The notes under the pieces are model-generated. The model saw only the letters and a program-made list of their open reading frames with translations, had not been told where the DNA came from and did no database searches. A stretch of DNA of 64,000 nucleotides. Origin: Hymenobacter plasmatis (lineage in GTDB: Bacteria; Bacteroidota; Bacteroidia; Cytophagales; Hymenobacteraceae). Within the stretch, counting starts at the first letter, position 1. Each line of letters begins with the position of its first letter. This document shows, one piece after another, positions 26,677 through 35,125 of the stretch. Made by a program: the position numbers and the translations under genes. The stretch lies in NCBI RefSeq assembly GCF_020711255.1, contig NZ_JAJFAW010000021.1, positions 1 to 64,000 of the forward strand, given 5' to 3'.

Positions 26677-28164
26677 TTAGCCGCGGAAGGCCACTTCGTT
26701 GTAGCGCAGCTCGTTTTTGAAGGTGCGCAGCTTGGTGTCGGCGTCGATAATGACGAACTCGATGCCGGCCATTTCGGCGAAATCTTCCAGGTATTCGGCG
26801 GTCAGGTTCTGGCTGTAGCCAGTGTGGTGGGCGCCGCCGGCCAAAATCCAGGCGGCCGCGCCGGTAGCGAGGTCGGGCTTCACTTTCCAGAGCACGCGGG
26901 CCACGGGCAGTTTGGGCAGGTCCTGCTCGGGCGCCACGGCTTCTACTTCGTTCACAATCATGCGGAAGCGGTTGCCTAAGTCCACGATGGTCGCGTTCAG
27001 GGCCGGGCCTGCCGGGCAGTTGAACACCAGGCGGGCCGGGTCAGCCTTGCCGCCGATGCCCAGCGGGTGCACTTCTACTTTCACCTTGCCTTCCGAAATG
27101 GTCGGGCAGATTTCGAGCATGTGCGAGCCCAGCACCTGCTCGTTGCCGGGCGCGAAGTGGTAGGTGTAATCTTCCATGAAGGAGTTGCCGCCGGGCAGGC
27201 CGGCGCCCATCACCTTCATGGCGCGCACCAGGGCCGAGGTTTTCCAGTCGCCTTCGCCGCCGAAGCCGTAGCCTTCGGCCATGAGCCGCTGCGTGGCGAT
27301 GCCGGGCAGTTGGGCCATGCCGTGCAGGTCCTCGAAGGTGTCGGTGAAGCCTTTGGCGTTGTTATCCTGCAGGAACTTGCGCATGCCGGCTTCGATACGG
27401 GCCGCTTCGCGCAAGCTCTCGCGCTTCGCGCCGCCGTCTTTCAGGTCGTCGCCCAACTCGTACTCCTGCTCGTAGATGCTCAGCAGCTCGTTCACCTGCT
27501 CGTCGCTCACTTGGTTAATAACCGCTACCAAGTCGCCGATGCCGTAGGTGTTCACCGAGTAGCCAAACTTGATTTCGGCTTCCACTTTGTCGCCTTCGGT
27601 CACGGCTACGTAGCGCATGTTGTCGCCGAAGCGCACGAACTTGGCGCCCTGCCAGTCGGCCCAGGCCGAAGCCACGCGGCTCCAGACGCTGAGGCTGTTG
27701 TGCACCGCCGCGCTCTGCCAGTGTCCGACTACCACCTTGCGGTTGAGCCGCATGCGCGTGCCGATGAAGCCAAACTCCCGGTCGCCGTGCGCCGATTGGT
27801 TGGTGTTCATGAAGTCCATGTCGATGTCGGCCCACGGAATGTCGCGGTTGAACTGCGTGTGCAGGTGCGCCAGCGGCTTCTGCAGAATCTTCAGGCCGTT
27901 TATCCACATCTTGGCCGGAGAAAAGGTGTGCATCCAGGCAATCAGGCCCACGCAGTTTTCGGTGGTGTTGGCCTCCTGCATGAGCTTGTAAATCTCCTGC
28001 GGGCCGGTTAGCACCGGCTTGTACACAATCTTGATGGGCAGCTTGGTGCCGAGCTCGGCGGCAATCTGCTGCGAGTGTTGGGCTACCTGCTCGAGGGTTT
28101 CGGGGCCGTAGAGGTGCTGGCTGCCGGTGATGAACCAGGCTTCGTAGTGCGAAATATCAATCAT
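26677..28164 (-). CDS. araA: L-arabinose isomerase
   Basis: The 495-residue cytoplasmic enzyme converts L-arabinose to L-ribulose, the first step of arabinose breakdown. Its length is that of the family. Active-site and metal residues are recognisable: Glu304 in GFGGEGDWKT, Glu331 in SFMEDYTYHF, His348 in GSHMLE, and a later histidine in GGAHHTGYS. The gene follows araB and araD in the same direction, but a 134-nt gap containing a double-hairpin repeat and a candidate operator (28195-28214) separates it from araD, so it may have its own regulated promoter. Confidence 0.98.
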   Translation of the reverse strand: MIDISHYEAWFITGSQHLYGPETLEQVAQHSQQIAAELGTKLPIKIVYKPVLTGPQEIYKLMQEANTTENCVGLIAWMHTFSPAKMWINGLKILQKPLAHLHTQFNRDIPWADIDMDFMNTNQSAHGDREFGFIGTRMRLNRKVVVGHWQSAAVHNSLSVWSRVASAWADWQGAKFVRFGDNMRYVAVTEGDKVEAEIKFGYSVNTYGIGDLVAVINQVSDEQVNELLSIYEQEYELGDDLKDGGAKRESLREAARIEAGMRKFLQDNNAKGFTDTFEDLHGMAQLPGIATQRLMAEGYGFGGEGDWKTSALVRAMKVMGAGLPGGNSFMEDYTYHFAPGNEQVLGSHMLEICPTISEGKVKVEVHPLGIGGKADPARLVFNCPAGPALNATIVDLGNRFRMIVNEVEAVAPEQDLPKLPVARVLWKVKPDLATGAAAWILAGGAHHTGYSQNLTAEYLEDFAEMAGIEFVIIDADTKLRTFKNELRYNEVAFRG

Positions 28165-28194
28165 GGAGGGGTGGAATTAAGAGGAAGCCGAAGC

Positions 28195-28214
28195 TTACAC
28201 AATCGTTAATCTAA
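28195..28214. promoter_or_regulatory. Candidate LacI-type operator before araA
   Basis: TTACACAATCGTTAATCTAA matches 19 of 20 positions of the site at 16629-16648. Read on the minus strand it contains ACGATTGTGT, the half-site shared by all four candidates. It lies 30 nt upstream of the araA ATG, where it could block transcription. Confidence 0.6.
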
Positions 28215-28226
28215 GTTGGTCAAAAA

Positions 28227-28297
28227 GTAGCGCGGACTTTTAGTCCGCGCCTAAATCATTAGGTGTTGTTCCGGCGCGGACTAAAAGTCCGCGCTAC
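28227..28297. repeat. Double-hairpin palindromic repeat (araD-araA spacer)
   Basis: A 25-nt arm (28227-28251) and its exact reverse complement (28273-28297) flank a 21-nt loop. Each arm is itself a hairpin (GCGCGGACT...AGTCCGCGC). Such paired hairpins resemble REP/BIME elements. It could partly terminate araBD transcription or stabilise its 3' end. Confidence 0.85.
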
Positions 28298-28298
28298 A

Positions 28299-29000
28299 CT
28301 ACGACTGACCGTAGTAGGAATTCACGCCGTGCTTGCGCTCGTAGTGCTTGCGGATGAGGGCGTCCTTTAAGCGCGGCACGTTGGGCCGCAGTGTGCAGCT
28401 GAGGTAGGCCATGCGGGCTACTTCTTCGAGGACGGCGCTGTTGTACACGGCTTTTTCCACGGTTTTGCCCCAGGTAAAGGGCGCGTGGTTGGCCAGCAGC
28501 ACCATTTCCACTTCCGAGGGCGAGAGGCCGCGGCGCTGGAATTCGTTCAGGATTTGCCAGCCGGTCTGGTGCTCGTAGTCGCCGGCTATCATGGCGTCGT
28601 CCATGGGCGGGGCGCAGGGAATGTCGGCGGTGAGGTGGTCGGCGTGGGTGGTGCCCAGAATCGGAATATCGAGCTGAGCCTGGGCCCACGACGTGGCGTA
28701 GGTGCTGTGCGTGTGCACGATGCCGCCAATGTGCTCCCAGTGGCTGTAAAGCACGGCGTGGGTTTTGGTGTCCGACGAAGGCCGCTTCTCTCCTTCCAGC
28801 ACCTTGTTGGCGAAGTCGAGAATGACAATGTCCTCGGCCTTGAGCGTGTCGTAGGGCACACCGCTGGGCTTGATGGCGAACACGCCCTGCTCGCGGTCGA
28901 CCACGCTGGCGTTGCCGAAGGTGAAGAGCACCAGCCCGAGCTTGGGCAGTTGCATGTTGGCGTCGTAGCACGCCTGTTTCAGGTCTTGGTACTGGCTCAT
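28299..29000 (-). CDS. araD: L-ribulose-5-phosphate 4-epimerase
   Basis: This 233-residue class II aldolase-fold enzyme converts L-ribulose 5-phosphate to D-xylulose 5-phosphate in the cytoplasm. Characteristic segments are FTFGNASVVDRE, FAIKPSGVPYD, the zinc histidines of HTHSTYATSWAQA (about 97-109), and the later histidine in LLANHAPFTWG. Length matches the family. Its ATG overlaps the stop codon of araB by 4 nt (ATGA at 29000-28997), so translation is likely coupled. The stop lies 2 nt beyond a double-hairpin repeat that separates it from araA. Confidence 0.97.
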   Translation of the reverse strand: MSQYQDLKQACYDANMQLPKLGLVLFTFGNASVVDREQGVFAIKPSGVPYDTLKAEDIVILDFANKVLEGEKRPSSDTKTHAVLYSHWEHIGGIVHTHSTYATSWAQAQLDIPILGTTHADHLTADIPCAPPMDDAMIAGDYEHQTGWQILNEFQRRGLSPSEVEMVLLANHAPFTWGKTVEKAVYNSAVLEEVARMAYLSCTLRPNVPRLKDALIRKHYERKHGVNSYYGQS

Positions 29001-30733
29001 GCGGTCGTGATGGCGGGCGTTTCGGGTTCCATTACCGGCTCGGGCTGGCCGATGGTCGTGGCTTCCACAAACTGTCCAAAGGCTTGGTATTGCTTGTAGC
29101 GGGCCTGGTAGTCGGCCACGCGGGCGGGGTTGGGCTGGTAGGTTTCGGCAAAGCCGCTGCCCATGGCCTTCTGGGCCGTGAGCACGTCGGGGTAAAGGCC
29201 GGCGGCCACGGCCGCGTACATGGCCGAGCCCAGGGCCGGCGCCTGCTCCGACACCGCAATTTTGATGGGCCGGTTGAGCACGTCGGCCAGGGTCTGCATC
29301 ACAAACTGCGACTTCTTGGCCACGCCGCCGATGCCAATCACCTGCTTGATGGCAATGCCTTCTTGCTCAAACCGCTCCACGATTTGCTTGGAGCCGTAGC
29401 AGATGGCCTCCACCAGCGCCCGGAAAATCTGGGGGGCGTTGCTGCCCATGGTCAGGTTCATGATGGCGCCTTTCAGGGCTTGGTTGGCGTCGGGCGTGCG
29501 GCGGCCGTTCACCCAGTCGAGGGCCAGCACGTGCGATTCGGCCGGGTCGACGGCCGCGGCGGCCGCACTCAGCTGCACGAGCAGCGTGTCGCTCATCTCG
29601 TCGCGCAGGGCGGCTTGCAGCTCCGGCGTGAGCACCTTCGAGCTGCTCAGCACGTTGTGCAGGGGCCACTCCAGAATCTGGCGGAACCAGGCCAGCAAGT
29701 CGCCAAAAGCCGATTGCCCGGCTTCCAGGCCCAGCATGCCCGGTATCACGGAGCCGTCCACCTGCCCGCAGATGCCGGCCACGAGGTGGCTGCCTACTTC
29801 GGCGGTGGGCGCCACCACGATGTCGCAGGTACTGGTGCCCATCACCTTCACCATCGAATAGGCTTCGATTTCGCCCGCCACCGCGCCGGCGTGGGCATCA
29901 AATGAACCCACGGCCACCACGGTATCGGTGGTCAGGCCGAGGCGTTGGGCCCACTCCTCGGAGAGGCGGCCGGCTACTTCGTCGGCGGTGTAGGTTTCGG
30001 TGAAGAGGCGGTCGCGCAGTCCGGCCAGCTTGGGCTCAAGGTGCGTGAGGAATGCTTCGGAGGGCAGGCCGCCCCAGCTCTCGTGCCACATGGCCTTGTG
30101 GCCGGCGGCGCAGCGGCTGCGCTTGAAGCTGGCCAGGTCGCCGCCGGTGAGCAGCAGGGTTATCCAGTCGCAGTGCTCCATCCAGGAATATGCGGCTTGG
30201 GCCACGGCGGCGTCTTCGCGCAGCACGTGCATGATTTTAGCCCAGAACCACTCCGAAGAGTAGATGCCGCCCTCAAACTTGGTATAGTCCTCACCGCCCC
30301 AGGTGCGGGCCTTGTGGTTAATTTCGGCGGCTTCGTCCAGGGCCGTGTGGTCTTTCCAGAGCACGAACTGGGCGTTGGGGTTTTCGGCAAACTCGGGTAG
30401 CAAGCCCAGGGCCACGCCCTGCGCGTTTACTGGGCCGGGCGTTGAGCCAGTGGTGTCCACTGCCAGGCCCGCGATTTGAGCAGCGGGCACCTGCTGGGCC
30501 ACGCGGCGCACCACGGCCTCCAGCCCTTCAATGTAGTCGAGCGGGTGCTGGCGAAACTGGTTGCGGGCGGGGTTGCAGTATTGCAGGGTTTTCCAGCGGG
30601 CATAGTGGTGCACGGCCTGGGCTTTTTCGGCACCCGTGCGGGCGTCGATGAGCACGGCGCGGACGGAGTCGGTGCCGTAGTCGACACCGATGACGTAGGC
30701 GGGAGTGGCAGCTTGTTGTTCCACAGTTATCAA
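28997..30733 (-). CDS. araB: Ribulokinase
   Basis: The 578-residue FGGY-family kinase phosphorylates L-ribulose with ATP in the cytoplasm. Visible motifs are the N-terminal phosphate loop VIGVDYGTDSVRAVLID (about 15-31), GLAVDTTGSTPG, the glycine-rich VAVGSFDAHAGAVAGEI, LDWVNGRRTPDANQALKGAI, and IGIGGVAKKSQFVMQTLADV (FGGY C-terminal motif region). It overlaps araD by 4 nt. Upstream, a hairpin repeat lies between it and the aldose 1-epimerase gene; whether the transcript from the SusC promoter reads this far is unknown. No match to the four operator candidates was found directly upstream. Confidence 0.97.
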   Translation of the reverse strand: MITVEQQAATPAYVIGVDYGTDSVRAVLIDARTGAEKAQAVHHYARWKTLQYCNPARNQFRQHPLDYIEGLEAVVRRVAQQVPAAQIAGLAVDTTGSTPGPVNAQGVALGLLPEFAENPNAQFVLWKDHTALDEAAEINHKARTWGGEDYTKFEGGIYSSEWFWAKIMHVLREDAAVAQAAYSWMEHCDWITLLLTGGDLASFKRSRCAAGHKAMWHESWGGLPSEAFLTHLEPKLAGLRDRLFTETYTADEVAGRLSEEWAQRLGLTTDTVVAVGSFDAHAGAVAGEIEAYSMVKVMGTSTCDIVVAPTAEVGSHLVAGICGQVDGSVIPGMLGLEAGQSAFGDLLAWFRQILEWPLHNVLSSSKVLTPELQAALRDEMSDTLLVQLSAAAAAVDPAESHVLALDWVNGRRTPDANQALKGAIMNLTMGSNAPQIFRALVEAICYGSKQIVERFEQEGIAIKQVIGIGGVAKKSQFVMQTLADVLNRPIKIAVSEQAPALGSAMYAAVAAGLYPDVLTAQKAMGSGFAETYQPNPARVADYQARYKQYQAFGQFVEATTIGQPEPVMEPETPAITTA

Positions 30734-30756
30734 TAGATAAGTTTTAGTTCTTGGCT

Positions 30757-30850
30757 GTCATGCTGAGCGTAGCCGAAGCATCTCGCCCGCTTCGTTGAGC
30801 TAGCTTGATTACTGCTGCACGCGAGATATCTCGGCTACGCTCGGCATGAC
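30757..30850. repeat. Intergenic hairpin repeat, subfamily I (imperfect)
   Basis: Arms GTCATGCTGAGCGTAGCCGA and TCGGCTACGCTCGGCATGAC pair with a few mismatches (GAGATATCTCG instead of GAGATGCTTCG). The loop TTGATTACTGCTGCACG is almost that of the 26.6-kb copy. The changes show drift of an older copy. Confidence 0.85.
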
Positions 30851-30881
30851 GGGCTTATATTTCTACAGGCTTGCTACTTCC

Positions 30882-32084
30882 CTATTTCCGCACACCGAAC
30901 TTGTAGGTGCTCACGGAGTGGAAGGTCTCGCCCGGCTTGAGCACCGTGCTGGGGAACTTGGGCTGGTTGGGCGAGTCGGGGAAGTGCTGGGTTTCGAGGC
31001 AGAAGCCGGCGTGCTTGCCGTACACGGTGCCGCCCTTGCCTTTTAGGGTGCCGTCGAGGAAGTTGCCGGTGTAGAACTGAATGCCGGGCTCGTCGGTGGT
31101 CACTTCCAGGGTGCGGCCGGTGACGGGCTCGTACACGGTGGCAGCGGCGTGCTGCGGCGTGGCAGCGTTGTTCAGCACCCAGTTGTGGTCGTAGCCGCCG
31201 GGCACCTGCGCGATGCGCTCGCCGATGGCGTGGGGCGTGGTGAAGTCAAAAGGCGTGCCCTTCACGGGGCGCAGCTCTCCGGTCGGAATCAGAGTGGCGT
31301 CTACTACCGTGTAGCGGTCGGCGGGGATGGTCACTTCGTGGCCCAGGATGTCCTTGCCGGCGCCGTGATTCAGGTTGAAGTAGGCGTGGTTGGTGAGATT
31401 GATGGGCGTGGCTTTATCAGTTGTGGCCGTGTAGTCGATGCGTAGGGCGTTGTCGTTGGTGAGGGTGTACACCACGGCCACGTTTAGATTGCCGGGGTAG
31501 CCTTCTTCGCCGTCCTTGCTCAGGTAGCTCAATTTCAGAGTTTGGCCATCGGCCGAGGTGCCGGGCTCGGCCTTCCACACCACTTTATCAAAGCCCACTT
31601 TGCCGCCGTGCAGGGTGTTCGGGCCATTATTCGTGGCTAGGGTATAGGTCTTGCCGTCGAGGGCGAATTTACCGCCTTTGATGCGGTTGCCGTAGCGCCC
31701 AATCAGGGCGCCGAAGTACGGGCCCGACTTGAGGAACTCGGGGCTCTGGTAGCCGCTCACGTTGTCGAAGCCGAGAATGACGTCGCCCATCTTGCCGTTT
31801 TTATCGGGCACGATGAGGCTGGTGAGCGTGCCACCAAAATTGGTAATGGTGGCCTTGGCCCCGCTGGCGTTGGTGAGGGTGAAAAGCTGCACTTCGGTGC
31901 CATCGTTGGTTTTGCCAAAGGATGCGGAGGTGGGCATGGCGGTAGATTTCGTTTGGGTGGAATCGGCAGCGGCCGGGGCCGAGGCCGTGGTTTGGTCCGC
32001 GGTTTTATTGGAGCCGCAGGCTGCCAGCAACAGCAGGCTAGAGAAGGGTACGGCCAAACGCACGGCACGGAAGGAGTGAGTCAT
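30882..32084 (-). CDS. galM: Aldose 1-epimerase (mutarotase), lipoprotein
   Basis: The 400-residue protein interconverts alpha and beta anomers of aldoses such as arabinose or galactose. A lipobox (LLLLAACGSN, Cys23) indicates a lipoprotein facing the periplasm. The galactose mutarotase fold is shown by FGGTLTSLIVPD, GRYGNRIKGGKF, NGPNTLHGG, the catalytic His region NLTNHAYFNL, and the C-terminal FCLETQHFPDSPNQPKFP. The ATG at 32084 was preferred to a TTG at 32096. It follows the GH43-ricin gene by 57 nt in the same direction and probably belongs to the SusCD operon, keeping released sugars in the anomeric form needed for uptake. Confidence 0.92.
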   Translation of the reverse strand: MTHSFRAVRLAVPFSSLLLLAACGSNKTADQTTASAPAAADSTQTKSTAMPTSASFGKTNDGTEVQLFTLTNASGAKATITNFGGTLTSLIVPDKNGKMGDVILGFDNVSGYQSPEFLKSGPYFGALIGRYGNRIKGGKFALDGKTYTLATNNGPNTLHGGKVGFDKVVWKAEPGTSADGQTLKLSYLSKDGEEGYPGNLNVAVVYTLTNDNALRIDYTATTDKATPINLTNHAYFNLNHGAGKDILGHEVTIPADRYTVVDATLIPTGELRPVKGTPFDFTTPHAIGERIAQVPGGYDHNWVLNNAATPQHAAATVYEPVTGRTLEVTTDEPGIQFYTGNFLDGTLKGKGGTVYGKHAGFCLETQHFPDSPNQPKFPSTVLKPGETFHSVSTYKFGVRK

Positions 32085-32141
32085 AAAATTGAGCAAGGAA
32101 AGAATGGGGTGAGTGGGATTTTGGCAAAAGCAAAAACAAGG

Positions 32142-33884
32142 TTACAACACGGTCAGCTTCTGGGTAAACAGCCCCGTTCCCTGGCGCACCTGCACCAGAA
32201 AAAGCCCCGGCCACAGGGCCGGCGCCACGGCCTGCCGGGCCTGCGGGTGCTCAATTACCTGGCGATAAACCGAACGGCCCTGCAGGTCGAGCACTTCCAC
32301 CGTCACGGCTTCCGTCGATTTCCGCGCGCTTAGGTCGAGCGTGAAGTTACCCCGCACCGCCGGTATGGGGTAAATGCTCACGCCCGTCAGGGCCGCAGCT
32401 GGCGTGGAGGCGGTAACGCTCGAGGCCGTCAGAAACCAGTGCTGGCAGGTGCAGCCGTTGTAGTCGAATATGCCCAGCTGCGCGCCGGGGGAGGTAGATG
32501 CATATGGCACTTCCACCACGCGGTTGCTATTCAGCGTCGCAAACACCAAGCTGCCGTCGCTGGCCTGGTCCAAGTGAAACTGCTGGCAATCCTGATTGGC
32601 GTAAGCCCCAAGCTGCAGCAGCGCGAAGTTGGCATCGGAGCAGCTGGCCACGCTGGCGGCCAGGCCGCCTTGTGCGCTGGTGATTTTGTAGTCGCCGTTG
32701 CCCAGGGCCGTGAAGTCCCACTGCTGGCAAGTGCTGCCCGTGCGGGTGTCCTGCGTAATGCCCTGGCCGGCCGCGCCGGTGCAGCCCTGCGACTGCCAGA
32801 CCAAGCTGTTGGCCGCCGAAGAAGTGGCGATGGTGTAGCGGCTGGGGGCGCCCGCCACGGCGGCCGGGGCCAGCCAGTCGCGGCTCACCACGGGCCAGCC
32901 TGCTGCGTCCCAGGTTAGCTTGGCGAGGCCGAGTTTGGGGGCGCCGTTGTCGTAAGAGTCGTAGTAGTGGTGCGAGAAATAGGACGTGCCGTTTTCCTCG
33001 AAAATGCCGGTGTGGCCGGGCCCCACGTAGCGGCCGGCCGTGTTCAGCAGCATGGTGCCGCCGTTGTTGTTGAGGTCGGTGCCGCTCTGGTCCAGAAAAG
33101 GGCCGGTGGGCGAGGCCGAACGACCCACCAGAATGTGGTAGGTGCTGTTGATGCCGTTGCAGCAGGCGCCGCGGTTGATGAAGAGGTAGTAGAAGTTGTC
33201 GTGCTTTTTCAGGTAGGAGGCTTCTACCCCGCCGTTGGCCACAGCGTAGCTGGTACCGCCCAGGGGCTTGCCGGTGGCCGCGTTGAGCTGGGTAATGCGG
33301 ATGCCCCCGAAAAACGAGCCGTATGTGAACCACACGTCGTTGTTGGTGTCCTTGAACACGGCCGGGTCAATGGCATTGACGGTGCTGTTGGCGTTGGTGG
33401 AGATTACCTCGCCCTCGTCTACCCAGTTGTAGTTGGGGCTGGCGGGGTCCAGCGTCACGTTGGTAGCCAGCCCAATAGCCGATACTTTGGAGCCAAACGT
33501 GGAGCAGGAATAGTACAGGTAAAACTTGCCGTTCATAAATACGCACTCCGGCGCCCAGAAATTACCCTGGAAGCCAGGCACCTTGGTGTTAATCCAGCCC
33601 GGATAGGCATTATTAACAAACACCGCGCGCGGCCCCGGCGTCCATTTCACCAGGTCGGTCGAATACATGCTGTAGATGCCCTGGCCGGTAGCAAAAACCC
33701 AGTACTTGTTGCCGTCTTTCACAAGGGTGGACGGGTCGTGGGCGCCTATCGGGCCTTGCAGCGCCTGCGCCTGGGGGCCGGCCCAGCCCAGGAGCAGCAA
33801 CAGCAACGCCCCCACCCGCCACCACCGCCCATGGGAGTGCGCTGTAGTAGGTCGGGAAAGAGCAAATAGAAGTAAAATCGGCAT
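32142..33884 (-). CDS. GH43 endo-arabinanase with ricin-type lectin and T9SS domains
   Basis: The 580-residue protein has a long signal peptide (hydrophobic core at about 26-41), a GH43 domain (about 45-350; base Asp in GAHDPSTLV, modulator Asp in NAIDPAVF, probable acid Glu in GGVEASYLKK), a ricin-B/CBM13-like trefoil (about 360-480; YTIATSSAANSLVWQSQGCT, CQQWDFTALGNGDYKIT, CQHWFLTAS) and a T9SS type A domain (about 500-580; VSIYPIPAVRGNFTLDLS). The sorting domain predicts export across the outer membrane, so this enzyme could make the first cuts in polymeric arabinan. It is fourth in the leftward SusC-SusD-GH43-GH43 series. Confidence 0.92.
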   Translation of the reverse strand: MPILLLFALSRPTTAHSHGRWWRVGALLLLLLGWAGPQAQALQGPIGAHDPSTLVKDGNKYWVFATGQGIYSMYSTDLVKWTPGPRAVFVNNAYPGWINTKVPGFQGNFWAPECVFMNGKFYLYYSCSTFGSKVSAIGLATNVTLDPASPNYNWVDEGEVISTNANSTVNAIDPAVFKDTNNDVWFTYGSFFGGIRITQLNAATGKPLGGTSYAVANGGVEASYLKKHDNFYYLFINRGACCNGINSTYHILVGRSASPTGPFLDQSGTDLNNNGGTMLLNTAGRYVGPGHTGIFEENGTSYFSHHYYDSYDNGAPKLGLAKLTWDAAGWPVVSRDWLAPAAVAGAPSRYTIATSSAANSLVWQSQGCTGAAGQGITQDTRTGSTCQQWDFTALGNGDYKITSAQGGLAASVASCSDANFALLQLGAYANQDCQQFHLDQASDGSLVFATLNSNRVVEVPYASTSPGAQLGIFDYNGCTCQHWFLTASSVTASTPAAALTGVSIYPIPAVRGNFTLDLSARKSTEAVTVEVLDLQGRSVYRQVIEHPQARQAVAPALWPGLFLVQVRQGTGLFTQKLTVL

Positions 33885-33936
33885 CAGAGGGTGGGATTTT
33901 TAAGTCGAAAAGGAGGGCCGAGTAAGTGGCTGGGGG

Positions 33937-34995
33937 CTACTCCCCGCCGGGTTTGGCGATGGGCGTGCTGATGGCCACGGGCACCCCAAAACTGGGCGTG
34001 CCGTCGGCGTTCCAGGTGAACTTTTGCATTCGGGGGTTGCGCTTTTCGACGCAGCCTTCGCTGGGGTTCGAGTTGGCGTGGTAGATAATCCAGTCTTCCT
34101 GGCCGTCTTTGGACTTGAAGAAGGCATTGTGGCCGGTAGCGTAGGCCCGGTTGGCGGGGCTCTGCGAGAAAACGGGTTGAGCTGATTTCGTCCAGGAAGC
34201 CGGCAGCATGGGGTCGGCGGTGGTGCTGGCGGTGAGCAGGCCCAGCGCGTACTGGTCGGTGCCGCAGAAGCTGGCCGAGTACACGAGGAAGGTTTTGCCG
34301 CCGTGCTTGATGGTTTCGGGGCCCTCGTTCACGAAGGGCGGGCCCACGTTTTCCCAGCTGTATTCCGGGTGCGAGAGCTCTACCCGCGGACCGGTGAGAG
34401 TCCAGGGGTTGCTCATCTGCGAGATGTAGAGGCGCTGAATGGCGTCGATGCCATTGTGCCCCGACCAGATGAAGTAGCGGTTGCCGTTTTGCTCCAGCAC
34501 CGTGCCGTCGATGGCCCAATAGTCGGCCGTCGAGTTGTACAGGCGGCCTTTGTCAACCCAGCTGCCCGCAGTGGGGTCGGCGGAGGTGTTTTCCAGCACC
34601 CAGGTGCGCTGCTGGCCCAGGTTGGTGCCTTCGGGGCCGGCCGAGTAGTAGATGTACCACTTGCCATCCAGAAAATACAGCTCCGGCGCCCACAGGTTGC
34701 CCGAGGCCGGGCCGGTAACCGGCGGCGTCCAGGCCACCACGCTGGAGGTCTGCGACAGGTCCGACATGTTCGCGGTTTTCCAGATGCGCAGGTTGGTGTT
34801 GGTCGTGTGCATGTAGTAGTAATAGCCGTCCTTCTGGTACACCCACGGGTCGGGCCCGGAGGCCAGCAGCGGGTTGGTGAAGGTGGCCGTGCTCGTGGGC
34901 GGCATCACCGGCGGAGCCGGCGCCACCGCCGCCTCGCCGCCGCTTTTGCAGCTGAGCACGCCCAGCAGGAGCAGCAGCGGCAGGTGCCGGCGCAT
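33937..34995 (-). CDS. GH43 family lipoprotein (arabinofuranosidase-like)
   Basis: The 352-residue protein carries a lipobox (LLLLLGVLSCKSG), so it is probably a surface or periplasmic lipoprotein, as is common next to SusCD. The GH43 domain (about 40-345) has the base Asp in SGPDPWVYQKDG, the modulator Asp in WAIDGTVL and the acid Glu in FVNEGPETIKHG. The segment GYYYYMHTTNTNLRIWKTAN is typical of exo-type alpha-L-arabinofuranosidases of this family. An ATG at 35019 would extend the signal by 8 residues and cannot be excluded. It lies 130 nt downstream of susD and 52 nt before the next GH43 gene. Confidence 0.9.
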   Translation of the reverse strand: MRRHLPLLLLLGVLSCKSGGEAAVAPAPPVMPPTSTATFTNPLLASGPDPWVYQKDGYYYYMHTTNTNLRIWKTANMSDLSQTSSVVAWTPPVTGPASGNLWAPELYFLDGKWYIYYSAGPEGTNLGQQRTWVLENTSADPTAGSWVDKGRLYNSTADYWAIDGTVLEQNGNRYFIWSGHNGIDAIQRLYISQMSNPWTLTGPRVELSHPEYSWENVGPPFVNEGPETIKHGGKTFLVYSASFCGTDQYALGLLTASTTADPMLPASWTKSAQPVFSQSPANRAYATGHNAFFKSKDGQEDWIIYHANSNPSEGCVEKRNPRMQKFTWNADGTPSFGVPVAISTPIAKPGGE

Positions 34996-35125
34996 CAGAA
35001 CGAAGAGGGATTGACTCATGTAAAAAGCGGGACAAGCACCTAGTAGCGGACGGAAATACTTATTGAGCTGAGAGCGATAAAGCCGCCCCGGGTTGCAGCC
35101 CAGGACGGCCTTCTCACCACCTCAC

